Of a DNA stretch of 64,000 bases, positions 56,982 to 64,000 are shown in pieces (the first letter of the stretch is position 1; each line of letters begins with the position of its first letter). The notes under the pieces are model-generated. The model did not search any database. It had not been told where the DNA came from and saw only the letters and a list, made by a program, of their open reading frames with translations. Origin of the DNA: Saprospiraceae bacterium (GTDB lineage Bacteria; Bacteroidota; Bacteroidia; Chitinophagales; Saprospiraceae); NCBI GenBank assembly GCA_016714985.1, contig JADKBS010000020.1, positions 62,001 through 126,000 on the forward strand, given 5' to 3'. The position numbers and the translations under genes were made by a program.

Positions 56982-57400
56982 ATGCAATCATCCACCAAAT
57001 TCAACATAGGAAACAGACATTTAACCATGTCGGCGACCTCGAATGGTTCGAGGGGGCACTGCTTTCATTGTTCGTCGAGCCAAAATCAGGAAACCTGTTT
57101 TTCCTCCATTGGGTGGATTTGACGGAAGGGAACAACCGTTGGCTGTTTTTCCAAGTCTCGCCCCGTGCGCTGCAACTCTATTTACAGGGCAAATTGTCAA
57201 ATCAGGACGTTTTCTTTTTGGACTTGTCCCCTACCGCCAAATTGCTCGACTTGAACGGTGACGGTCTGGTAAAAGCAGTAACGGAAATTGCCAAGCCTGA
57301 CATGCCTTTTGATTATATGCCTTCAAAGGACGGCTATTTCCAACAAGAACTCTGCCCTGGATTTAAAACGAATATCAGAAATATTGGTTGGCAGGTGTGA
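56982..57400 (+). pseudogene. Decayed or error-ridden gene of unknown family, part 2
   Basis: An ATG at 56982 opens MQSSTKFNIGNRHL. One missing A near 57024 (TTTAACC) would join it to NHVGDLEWFEGALLSLFVEP and the rest of the frame (GNLFFLHWVDLTEGNNRWLF, FQVSPRALQLYLQGKLS) to 57400. The restored protein of about 139 residues is rich in aromatic residues and resembles DUF6575-like proteins, a weak guess. It directly follows the preceding broken gene, and the two probably formed an operon. Together they may be a small accessory pair, for example a toxin-immunity or defence unit, but nothing in the sequence proves this. Confidence 0.5.
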
Positions 57401-57534
57401 GTATGCGGTGGCTGCTTGAGTTGGCTCATGGACTTGATTGGGCTTTTGTGTCGGTGGATTGGGCTTGAGTCGTGAGAAGTGACAATAGATGATTGTGTTT
57501 TTCGGGTATTGGAATTTGCGGGTAAAAGCAAAAA

Positions 57535-58332
57535 TTAGTGCTTCATATTATCAACGCCATTCAGCCAATCCATCAACAATTCATTCTTTTCACCGCCAAA
57601 TCCTTGACGCCTAATTTCCTTGTATTTACCAGTTGTTTTATTATACTTAAAGGTATTGTAAACCACGCCATGATAACTCCACCTATTCAATGTTTCTATG
57701 GTTTGACCTATTGAATCAATCTTGTTTGGAAAGCCCATTAAATTAGTAGTCAAGTATTTATTAAATTCAAAATTACCATTCTCATCTTGCAAATAAAAAT
57801 GATAATACACATGAAATCCATTATTTTTGGCTAATCCAAAATCTTCTTTTTCATCGAAATTTAAGTCGGCTACCACAATGTCACCAGAATTATCATCAAC
57901 AATGAGTTCATCCGCATTGTGCCCTGTTGAATATGAACGACCAACACAATCAAATGCGTTATAAATCATATCTGGCTCTTCAATTATTAAGGTTTGTAAA
58001 GTTTCGCCATTTGCCTTTGAAATCACTTTTAAATATATTCGGACAGGAACTTCGTTGCCAGCGGTGTCCATATCCACCGCCAACGCAAAATCAAACTCCT
58101 CCGACAGCTTCGTGTACCTGCACAATGCCTTGTGTACGATTTTGGGCGCATAAACACTATCTGCCTCGTTCTCAGCAGTGGCGGGATTTTCCGGTTTTTG
58201 CGGAACAGTATCCGCAAGCGAATATTGGACAGGGGGATATACGACGGGGTTTGGCTTTTCTTTTGGCTGTGAATTATCTGTGCAGCCGCACAAGGCAGAA
58301 AAGAGAACGAGGGCTATGGTATTTTTCAACAT
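57535..58332 (-). CDS. Lipoprotein of unknown function
   Basis: The 265-residue protein (ATG at 58332) has a lipobox (ALVLFSALCGCTDNS), a Pro/Glu-rich linker and a beta-rich domain from about residue 75 with an acidic motif, DIVVADLNFDEKEDFGLAKN. That motif is like the calcium-binding FG-GAP or XAC2610-type repeat DxNxD/E. The C-terminal part ends FGGEKNELLMDWLNGVDN. It is therefore a probable outer-membrane or periplasmic lipoprotein. The start codon at 58371 would place 13 extra residues before the signal. Transcribed divergently from the MuiA-like gene. Confidence 0.72.
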   Translation of the reverse strand: MLKNTIALVLFSALCGCTDNSQPKEKPNPVVYPPVQYSLADTVPQKPENPATAENEADSVYAPKIVHKALCRYTKLSEEFDFALAVDMDTAGNEVPVRIYLKVISKANGETLQTLIIEEPDMIYNAFDCVGRSYSTGHNADELIVDDNSGDIVVADLNFDEKEDFGLAKNNGFHVYYHFYLQDENGNFEFNKYLTTNLMGFPNKIDSIGQTIETLNRWSYHGVVYNTFKYNKTTGKYKEIRRQGFGGEKNELLMDWLNGVDNMKH

Positions 58333-58488
58333 AGATGATGAAGCACTGATTTTGCATGCCTTTTGGCTCAAATATAAGGGTTTTTAGGCTTTTTGCCCGG
58401 GCAATGCACCGAAAGGCTATCTGTTAAAACCCATCCCCTCACCAACCCTTCCAACCCTTACCCTCGTTCTCACAATAAACGCTTTATC

Positions 58489-60390
58489 ATGTCAAAAAAC
58501 TATCTCTTCCCGCTACTGCTCCTCGTCTTTGCCCAAGGTCTTTTGGGGCAAAACAAGAAGCAACCTGTCGTCTCCACTATCGAAAATGTCACGGTATTCT
58601 TGAATGGCGGCCAAGTGACCAGAATAGCAAAAACCAGTCTGCCTGCGGGTAAGATGGAATTGGTCTTTAAGGACATCTCCCCAAATATTGACCGCCAAAG
58701 CATCCAGGTAAAGGGCGATGGCGCTTTTACCATCCTTTCGGTTGTGCACCAGTTGAACCACTTGGAAGAACAGGTGCGCCGGAAAGAAATCACGGAATTG
58801 GAAAACGAGAAATCCCAACAGTTGGAAGCACGCAACGTGCAGCATTCCATGCTGGCCGTTCACCAACAAGTGAAGGCCATGCTCGAAAAAAACCAATCGG
58901 TGGGCGGCGCAAACACAGGAGTGAGCACGGCGGAACTGCGCTTGGCGGTTGAATACCAACGCCAGCAGATGACGGACGTTTTGCTCAAACAACTCGAAAC
59001 GAACAAGAACATCGCCCGCATTGATAGCACCGTCCAGAAAATAAGCAAGCAACTGACGGCCCTCCACCAACGAAAAGACCTGGCCACCAGCGAGATTTTG
59101 GTCACCGTCACGGCAAAGGCGGCCACCAGCGCCAGTTTTGAATTGAGCTATTTCGTAAAAGATGCGGGCTGGTTTGCCAGTTACGACCTTCGGGTAAAAG
59201 ACGTGAGCAGCCCCATTGACCTCTCGCTCAAGGCCAATGTGTTCCAAAGCAGCGGCGAAGATTGGAAGGAGGTAAAGCTCACCTTGTCCAATGGTGACCC
59301 CACCCTGAGCGGGGTGGCGAGGGAGCTGCCACCTTGGTACCTGCGCTACGGGTATGTTGCCCCTACAGCCTATCAGGGCGGGCAAGGTGCCGGAGGCATC
59401 CCAGAAGTAAGCGGCATTGTGGTGGACCAAACTGGCGAGCCTTTGATCGGCGCTACGGTACTCTTGAAGGGCAGCTCCATTGGTACCATAACAGACATGG
59501 ATGGGAAATATTTAATAAAAATACCGCCTACGCCATCGGCGCTGGTGGTAAGCTATTTAGGATATAACAGTCAAGAAATCCCCGTCAATTCCAAGGTGCA
59601 GAACGTAGTAATGAATGATGCTTCCGTCCTTTTAAAGGAGGTAGTCGTAATCCAATCAAAAAAATTAGATGTGAGCGGGAGCCGCAGCGATGCAACAAGT
59701 TATTTCATAGATGGTGTTCGAGTATCGGGGAATTTGCCACCAAAGCAGACCATAGAGCTTGTCAACAAGGAACTGTACCAGCCGACCACCGTCAATTTTG
59801 AAATCGAGATGCCCTACACCATCCTCAATGACAGCAAGACCTACGCCGTGGACATCAAATCGGAAACCATTCCTGCCAGCTACGAATACTTCGCCACGCC
59901 CAAACTCGACGAAAATGCCTTCCTGACGGCGCATATCACCGACTGGCAAGACCTCGACCTCCTCGACGGGGAAGTGAACCTGTTCTTTGAAGGTGGCTAT
60001 CTTGGCAAATCGCTACTCGGCACCCGTAACAGCTCCGATACCCTCGATATTTCGTTGGGGATGGACAAGGGCATCATCGTAAAGCGCACCCGATTGAAGG
60101 ATTTCAGCTCCCAACAGTTCATAGGCAGTAACAAGACCGAGCGTCGGGCTTTTGAAATCACCGTAAGGAACAATAAGCAACAGCCTGTCAACCTCACCAT
60201 TATTGACCAATTCCCCATCCCTACTGATAGGGAAATGAGCGTTGAAGACCTTGAATACGGCGGTGCAACGCTCGACAAGGATACGCAAAAACTGACCTGG
60301 AAGTTGGCGCTCGCTCCACGTGATGAGCGCAAATTGGAGTTACGGTATGCTGTGAAATATCCGAAAAAAAAGGTGTTGATATTGGAGTAG
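58489..60390 (+). CDS. MuiA-family (DUF4140/DUF4139) protein with an inserted carboxypeptidase-like regulatory domain
   Basis: The 633-residue protein has a signal peptide (LFPLLLLVFAQGLLGQ). A DUF4140 N-terminal domain covers about residues 25-130 (ENVTVFLNGGQVTRIAKTSL), then coiled-coil (HLEEQVRRKEITELENEK). DUF4139 starts at about 200 (VTAKAATSASFELSYFVKDA) and resumes from about 425 to the end (LYQPTTVNFEIEMPYTILND, QFPIPTDREMSVEDLEYGG). Between them, at residues about 303-415, is an insertion with the CarboxypepD_reg/SusC-plug signature VSGIVVDQTGEPLIGATVLL ... GTITDMDGKYLIKIP. It also has a plug-like tail (LLKEVVVIQ, YFIDGVRVSGN). The MuiA family is linked to envelope or capsule phenotypes in other bacteria; the molecular function is unknown. 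Confidence 0.85.
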   Translation: MSKNYLFPLLLLVFAQGLLGQNKKQPVVSTIENVTVFLNGGQVTRIAKTSLPAGKMELVFKDISPNIDRQSIQVKGDGAFTILSVVHQLNHLEEQVRRKEITELENEKSQQLEARNVQHSMLAVHQQVKAMLEKNQSVGGANTGVSTAELRLAVEYQRQQMTDVLLKQLETNKNIARIDSTVQKISKQLTALHQRKDLATSEILVTVTAKAATSASFELSYFVKDAGWFASYDLRVKDVSSPIDLSLKANVFQSSGEDWKEVKLTLSNGDPTLSGVARELPPWYLRYGYVAPTAYQGGQGAGGIPEVSGIVVDQTGEPLIGATVLLKGSSIGTITDMDGKYLIKIPPTPSALVVSYLGYNSQEIPVNSKVQNVVMNDASVLLKEVVVIQSKKLDVSGSRSDATSYFIDGVRVSGNLPPKQTIELVNKELYQPTTVNFEIEMPYTILNDSKTYAVDIKSETIPASYEYFATPKLDENAFLTAHITDWQDLDLLDGEVNLFFEGGYLGKSLLGTRNSSDTLDISLGMDKGIIVKRTRLKDFSSQQFIGSNKTERRAFEITVRNNKQQPVNLTIIDQFPIPTDREMSVEDLEYGGATLDKDTQKLTWKLALAPRDERKLELRYAVKYPKKKVLILE

Positions 60391-60732
60391 CTGTATAGTT
60401 TTTCCATTGTGGCGAATTGGCACAGGTTGAGGCAGTATATCATAAGGCGAAACCCTTCCCGCCATTCCGATGCGCCAGCTTAAACCATCCCCACCAAAAT
60501 AGGAAATCGCAACTGCCTTGCAAGGAGTACTTTTTTGGGAAAATTGATTTTTTTCAAGAAAAACAAACCAAGTGCGGGAGGGGAAAAGGAAAAATGAAGT
60601 TTTTTCTTTTCCCCTCCCGCAACCTCCCAAACATTTACATGAAATCTTATTCTCACCTTTACGCCCACGTTTTTCATCCATCATTTATCAGCAGTTAAGG
60701 TGTTCTTCCGAAAAAAAGCAAATTCCCTTGCC
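60391..60732. other. Intergenic region holding a homopurine-arm palindrome
   Basis: About 340 bp without a convincing gene. The only clear structure is the hairpin at 60574-60620. An AAGGCGAAACCC/GCCATTCCGATGCGCC stretch upstream has no recognisable fold. Confidence 0.5.
60574..60620. repeat. Homopurine-arm palindrome, 21-bp arms
   Basis: GCGGGAGGGGAAAAGGAAAA at 60574-60593 pairs with TTTTCTTTTCCCCTCCCGC ending at 60620, with one mismatch and a 5-nt loop (TGAAG). Same style as the palindromes at 10689 and 13688. Confidence 0.88.
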
Positions 60733-61998
60733 ATGCAATCCTCCCTTGCCCAAAGCCCTTGGTCGCAGGTGTGGCGGCGCTTCCGCAAGGGACGCACGGC
60801 CCGGTGGTCGTGGCGGGTGCTGGTGGCGATGGGCTTCGTCGCCCTGCTTGCCGATTTCATCGCCAACGAAAAGCCACTGTACTGCAAGCTGGGAGCCAGC
60901 AATTACTTCCCGGCGTTCAAGCAGTACGCCGTGGACTTGGGACTTGCGAAATGGGATTCGGTTTTTTTGCAAAAAAGCTGGGACGAACACAACTACGAAG
61001 CCGCTATTTTTCCTCCCATACCTTATTCCTCCACCACCTTGGATTTGAAGAACACCCGCTGCCGAAGCCCGTTCGGGAGCCAGTCGGTGAAGTCGCTACG
61101 GTGGCGGCACTGGCTCGGCACCGACCAACTGGGGCGTGACGTGGCGGCGGGCATGGTGGCCGGCACGAGGGTAGCGCTGCTCGTCGGCGTCATTTCGATG
61201 GGCATTGCCACCCTGTTGGGCATCCTGTTAGGCTCACTGGCGGGCTTCTTCGGGGATGACCGTATGAGGGCCAGTTGGACGGGCGTTGTGCTGAACCTGT
61301 TGGCGCTGTTCTTCGCCTGGTTCTATGGTTTTTCGGCGAGAAGTTTTGCGATGGGGGAGGCGGCCAAGAACGGTGGCATTGGGCTGGAATTGCTAAAGGG
61401 CCTTGGCATTGCGGCAGCGATTTTCCTATTGGCCAATGGCCTAAATTTTTTCATCAAAAAATGGGCAAAGCCCCGCCGCATCACACTCCCGCTCGACCTG
61501 CTCATCATGCGGGCAGTGGAGGTGATGAACGCCGTTCCCGGCTTGTTACTCTTGTTGGCAATGGTGGCAGTGCTGGAGAAAAGCTCGATTTTCTACGTGA
61601 TGGCCATCATTGGCCTGTTACGCTGGACGCCCGTGACCCGTTTCCTGCGGGCCGAATTGCTGCGCATTCGCAACCTTAACTATATAGAGGCCGCCCGTGC
61701 GATGGCCTTTCCTGAGTGGCGCATCCTGTGGCACCATGCCTTGCCAAATGCCATTGGCCCGGTGCTCATCGTAGTGGCATTTGGGGCCGCTTCCGCAATA
61801 TTGATGGAGTCCACCCTTTCTTTCCTCGGCATCGGCATTGGGTCGGGCGGCGTAACTTGGGGCGGCATGTTGTCGGAAGTGAGGGGCAATCCCTCGGCCT
61901 GGTGGCTGGCCTTGTTCCCTGGAGCGGCCATATTCGTGGCGGTGACGGTGTTCAACCTCATTGGCGACGGGCTTTCAGCGGCAATGGCGGAGCGGTAA
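60733..61998 (+). CDS. OppC/DppC-like ABC transporter permease with extra helices
   Basis: The 421-residue inner-membrane protein has the N-terminal OppC-type helix (WRVLVAMGFVALLADFI) and the WLGTDQLGRDVAAGMVAGTR signature at about 130-150. The EAA loop is in YIEAARAMAFPEWRILWHHA, followed by LPNAIGPVLIVVAFGAASAI. This places it in the peptide/nickel/oligopeptide importer permease family. It is about 100 residues longer than usual because of an insertion (about residues 190-250) that adds two membrane helices (VVLNLLALFFAWFYGFSA; GLGIAAAIFLLANGLNFF). The other transporter genes (OppB, ATPases, binding protein) are not adjacent. The ATG at 60733 is used rather than a GTG at 60700. Confidence 0.87.
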   Translation: MQSSLAQSPWSQVWRRFRKGRTARWSWRVLVAMGFVALLADFIANEKPLYCKLGASNYFPAFKQYAVDLGLAKWDSVFLQKSWDEHNYEAAIFPPIPYSSTTLDLKNTRCRSPFGSQSVKSLRWRHWLGTDQLGRDVAAGMVAGTRVALLVGVISMGIATLLGILLGSLAGFFGDDRMRASWTGVVLNLLALFFAWFYGFSARSFAMGEAAKNGGIGLELLKGLGIAAAIFLLANGLNFFIKKWAKPRRITLPLDLLIMRAVEVMNAVPGLLLLLAMVAVLEKSSIFYVMAIIGLLRWTPVTRFLRAELLRIRNLNYIEAARAMAFPEWRILWHHALPNAIGPVLIVVAFGAASAILMESTLSFLGIGIGSGGVTWGGMLSEVRGNPSAWWLALFPGAAIFVAVTVFNLIGDGLSAAMAER

Positions 61999-62110
61999 AT
62001 GGGAAATTGGAGGCGATACCAGTTCACCCATTTCTACAAAAACACCCTATTCTACCAAGAAATCTGGTAAAAACCCTGTAAATACTGAAACACTTGCAAT
62101 GCGGGATGCG

Positions 62111-62308
62111 TTATTTTCCTCGTTTATAGACGTTTTTCGGGAAAAGTCCCGATTTGCTTTTTGATTTTTTGTAGTTGCCCTTTTTGTCAGGTTGTACGTG
62201 TGCCGACTCATTCATCGGGCAGCCAGAGCCACGGTTGCAAGCAGTGGTGGAAAGGAGGAGTGTCAGGGCAGCAAGGCCGAAAACGAACAAAAAAGGCGAT
62301 TTTTTCAT
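62111..62308 (-). CDS. Small lipoprotein
   Basis: The 65-residue product has a lipobox (FGLAALTLLLSTTACNRG; Cys at about 24) and a short, basic mature part (QPDKKGNYKKSKSKSGLFPK) with a second Cys (GSGCPMNES). It is intact, with codon use like the neighbours. Small Lys-rich lipoproteins of this kind are frequent in Bacteroidota and mostly uncharacterised. It is divergent from the HU gene and converges with the permease gene. Confidence 0.65.
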   Translation of the reverse strand: MKKSPFLFVFGLAALTLLLSTTACNRGSGCPMNESAHVQPDKKGNYKKSKSKSGLFPKNVYKRGK

Positions 62309-62525
62309 AGTCGAGAAAAAAAATTTTTGGTGGTGCAGGTTTTATGGCTTTTGGAGAAGTCGGCACTCTTGTTCAGGCTTCTCAAAGATGTTAAACCTTC
62401 AATACCAAGCTTTTACAACAAGATTCGATCGAAAGAAAGCGGTTGCAAAGTTGCGCATAATCCTTGTCAAATGCCAGCGGTGCGTGAAAAGCCCAATAAA
62501 ATCAGGCATTTTTATGCTTAAAACG

Positions 62526-62555
62526 TTGTCAGATATGGAACCTTGTATATTTTTG
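62526..62555 (+). promoter_or_regulatory. Bacteroidota-type promoter of the HU gene
   Basis: TTG at 62526-62528, 19 nt, TATTTTTG at 62548-62555: the -33 TTG and -7 TAnnTTTG boxes at the canonical spacing. The ATG follows 43 nt later, at 62599. Confidence 0.75.
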
Positions 62556-62598
62556 CGCCTCTTTTTTAAAATTCGTAAAATTTTTTAAACCATTTAAG

Positions 62599-62871
62599 AT
62601 GAACAAAGGAGATTTGATCAACAAGGTAGCCGAAAGCGCTGGCCTAACCAAGGCGCAAGCCACTTCTGCTGTTAACACTGTTTTCGAAGCAGTTGGCGAG
62701 TCACTGACCAAAGGAGATAAAGTAACCATCATTGGTTTCGGTACTTTCTCTGTTTCTAAGCGTGAAGCACGTCAAGGCCGCAACCCACAGTCTGGTGCAA
62801 CTATCACCATTGCAGCTAAGGCTTCCGTTAAGTTCAAAGCTGGCAAAGAGCTGGCAGAATCTGTGAACTAA
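62599..62871 (+). CDS. hup: HU-family DNA-binding protein
   Basis: The 90-residue protein has all HU features: N-terminal helices MNKGDLINKVAESAGLTKAQ, the loop signature GFGTFSVSKREARQGRNPQSG (residues about 46-66) and the C-terminal FKAGKELAESVN. HU dimers bend and compact DNA and assist replication, recombination and transcription. It is monocistronic with a canonical promoter upstream and a terminator after it. Length and motif are standard, and codon use is that of a highly expressed gene. Confidence 0.96.
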   Translation: MNKGDLINKVAESAGLTKAQATSAVNTVFEAVGESLTKGDKVTIIGFGTFSVSKREARQGRNPQSGATITIAAKASVKFKAGKELAESVN

Positions 62872-62901
62872 TCAGGAACCGAAAGAATTAGCTTTCAGAA
62901 A

Positions 62902-62942
62902 GGAAAGGGCAACATGGGCAACATACCCGGTTGCCCTTTTCC
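62902..62942 (+). terminator. Terminator of the HU gene
   Basis: GGAAAGGGCAAC at 62902-62913 pairs with GTTGCCCTTTTCC at 62930-62942 around a loop that repeats GGGCAACAT. It lies 30 nt after the stop. Confidence 0.85.
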
Positions 62943-62956
62943 TTTACGAAAAATCG

Positions 62957-62964
62957 TACCTTTG
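62957..62964 (+). promoter_or_regulatory. -7 box upstream of the PLP-enzyme gene
   Basis: TACCTTTG matches TAnnTTTG. A TTG at 62931-62933 is 23 nt upstream, slightly far. The leader to the ATG at 63079 is about 110 nt and includes CCGTCAACCGT-type words at about 63032-63070. Confidence 0.45.
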
Positions 62965-63078
62965 CGCACCATTGGAGCTAATGCCCCACTTTTGGCACAA
63001 AACATTCATAGACAAGCGATTGCACCGTACGCCGTCAACCGTTGGCCGTCCGCCGTTAATTGTCAACCGATATAATAC

Positions 63079-64000
63079 ATGAAGTTCGCAACCAAGACTA
63101 TCCACGCAGGCATTGAGCCAGACCCCAGTACCGGGGCCGTGATGACGCCCATTTACCAAACGAGCACCTACGCCCAGGCCGCACCCGGCGACCACCAGGG
63201 CTATGAGTACGCCCGCACCCAAAACCCCACCCGCCATGCCTTAGAGGCCAACCTCGCTGCCCTCGAAAACGGGGCTGACGGCATCTGCTTTGGCAGCGGC
63301 CTTGCCGCCATGGACGCTATCCTCAAGCTGCTCAATGCTGGCGACGAAGTGGTGGCCACCAATGACCTCTACGGCGGCTCCTACCGCCTCATCACCAAGA
63401 TTTACGAGCGTTTTGGCCTCAAAGGGCACTTCGTACCCATGTACGATGCCAGCCAGTTCGAGCAATACCTGTCGCCGAAGACGAAGCTGATTTGGATTGA
63501 AACGCCCACGAACCCCATGCTCAACATCGTGGACATCGAGGCAATCTGTGCGATCGCAAAACGGCGGGGCATCCTCACTGCGGTGGACAATACCTTCGCT
63601 TCTCCCTACCTACAGAACCCGCTCGACCTCGGGGCCGACATGGTGATACACTCTGCCACCAAATACCTCGGCGGCCACTCCGATACCGTACTGGGGGCTG
63701 TTGTGGCAAAGGACGCTGACCTTGCGAAGCAATTGCACTTCATCCAAAACGCCAGCGGTGCTGTGCCTGGCCCTATGGACTGCTTCCTCGTGCTGCGGGG
63801 CATCAAGACGCTGCACCTTCGGGTGCAACGGGCCTGCGAGAACGCCGAGAAAATCGCCCATTCATTGCTGGGCAACCCAAAAATCAACAAAGTCTATTAC
63901 CCCGGTTTCGCTGACCATCCCGGTCACGAATTAGCCAAAAAGCAGATGCGCCATTTCGGTGCAATGGTCTCTTTTGACCTCAAAGAAGATACCCTCGAAA
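63079..64000 (+). CDS. Cys/Met-metabolism PLP enzyme (cystathionine gamma-synthase/lyase type), truncated by the window
   Basis: The 307 visible residues begin MKFATKTIHAGIEPDPSTGA and contain the family landmarks: YEYARTQNPTRHALEANLAA (PLP phosphate contact), FGSGLAAMDAILKLLNAGDE, the Asp in ILTAVDNTFASPYLQ and the PLP lysine in IHSATKYLGGHSDTV. The family includes cystathionine gamma-synthase, gamma-lyase and O-acetylhomoserine sulfhydrylase. The sequence is closest in feel to cystathionine gamma-synthase/lyase, but the C-terminal region that helps separate them lies outside. The start follows a CCGTCAACC word tract. The enzyme acts in the cytosol on methionine or cysteine precursors. Confidence 0.9.
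   Translation, partial: MKFATKTIHAGIEPDPSTGAVMTPIYQTSTYAQAAPGDHQGYEYARTQNPTRHALEANLAALENGADGICFGSGLAAMDAILKLLNAGDEVVATNDLYGGSYRLITKIYERFGLKGHFVPMYDASQFEQYLSPKTKLIWIETPTNPMLNIVDIEAICAIAKRRGILTAVDNTFASPYLQNPLDLGADMVIHSATKYLGGHSDTVLGAVVAKDADLAKQLHFIQNASGAVPGPMDCFLVLRGIKTLHLRVQRACENAEKIAHSLLGNPKINKVYYPGFADHPGHELAKKQMRHFGAMVSFDLKEDTLE

Noticed and set aside
56765..57028. 87-codon minus-strand frame
   Set aside because: Opposite to protein-like plus-strand frames of the broken two-gene unit; composition not convincing.
62965..63078. SAM riboswitch upstream of the PLP enzyme
   Set aside because: The leader lacks recognisable SAM-aptamer motifs and consists partly of CCGTCAACC words.

Overview
The window looks like a chromosomal segment of a Bacteroidota bacterium, most likely of the Saprospiria (Haliscomenobacter/Lewinella type). 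Reasons: a C-terminal type IX secretion sorting domain on a giant subtilase, TAnnTTTG promoter boxes close to start codons, no clear Shine-Dalgarno sequences, lipoproteins with short signal peptides, Bacteroidota forms of YbeY, KorAB and formimidoyltransferase-cyclodeaminase, and several TPR-CHAT proteins. Species cannot be named from the sequence.

Layout. 1-2 kb: a gene running off the left edge and a RES/Xre toxin-antitoxin pair. 2-7.2 kb: ybeY, an RsbW-like kinase, a BatC-like TPR protein, an FtsX-like permease. 7.2-11.8 kb: a lipoprotein gene split by a deletion derivative of an IS1595-family element with intact ends and target duplication, a frameshifted OmpA/PD40 protein, a TPR protein. 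12.4-17.8 kb: mtnA, a CoA-binding protein and korAB (2-oxoacid:ferredoxin oxidoreductase), each boundary holding a long palindrome. 18-21.3 kb: an AAA ATPase/TOPRIM-like pair resembling OLD-type defence modules, then formimidoyltransferase-cyclodeaminase. 21.5-45.8 kb: the accessory core (below). 46-64 kb: tRNA-Ala, an Arc-like regulator, a TlpA-like thioredoxin, GH3 and GH95 glycosidases, an atypical ketosynthase coupled to a lipoprotein, a MuiA-like protein with an inserted regulatory domain, an OppC-like permease, HU, and a Cys/Met-metabolism PLP enzyme cut by the right edge.

Accessory core. Three TPR-CHAT (caspase-like) genes with export signals (30.2-33.6, 34.5-37.6, 40.6-44.0 kb) each follow a gene for an exported or membrane protein, and each is preceded by the same roughly 70-nt hairpin-plus-promoter module. 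Between them lie a small zinc-ribbon protein, a beta-grasp (ubiquitin-like) protein, a membrane protein and a lipoprotein subtilase. At the end, on the other strand, sit an ECF sigma factor and an overlapping membrane-anchored TPR anti-sigma candidate. A bipartite motif, GTGGGYACY-N13-YTGCAYHAA with exactly constant spacing, occurs five times: in front of the sigma gene itself and upstream of four other transcription units in the core. I read this as an autoregulated ECF regulon tied to a set of exported caspase-like proteins; this is the most interesting system in the window. 

Caution on quality: many accessory genes carry single-base frameshifts, often in homopolymers, while the housekeeping genes carry none. 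Some may be sequencing error; a few (a 5-bp duplication, a 2-bp duplication, the IS insertion) look real.
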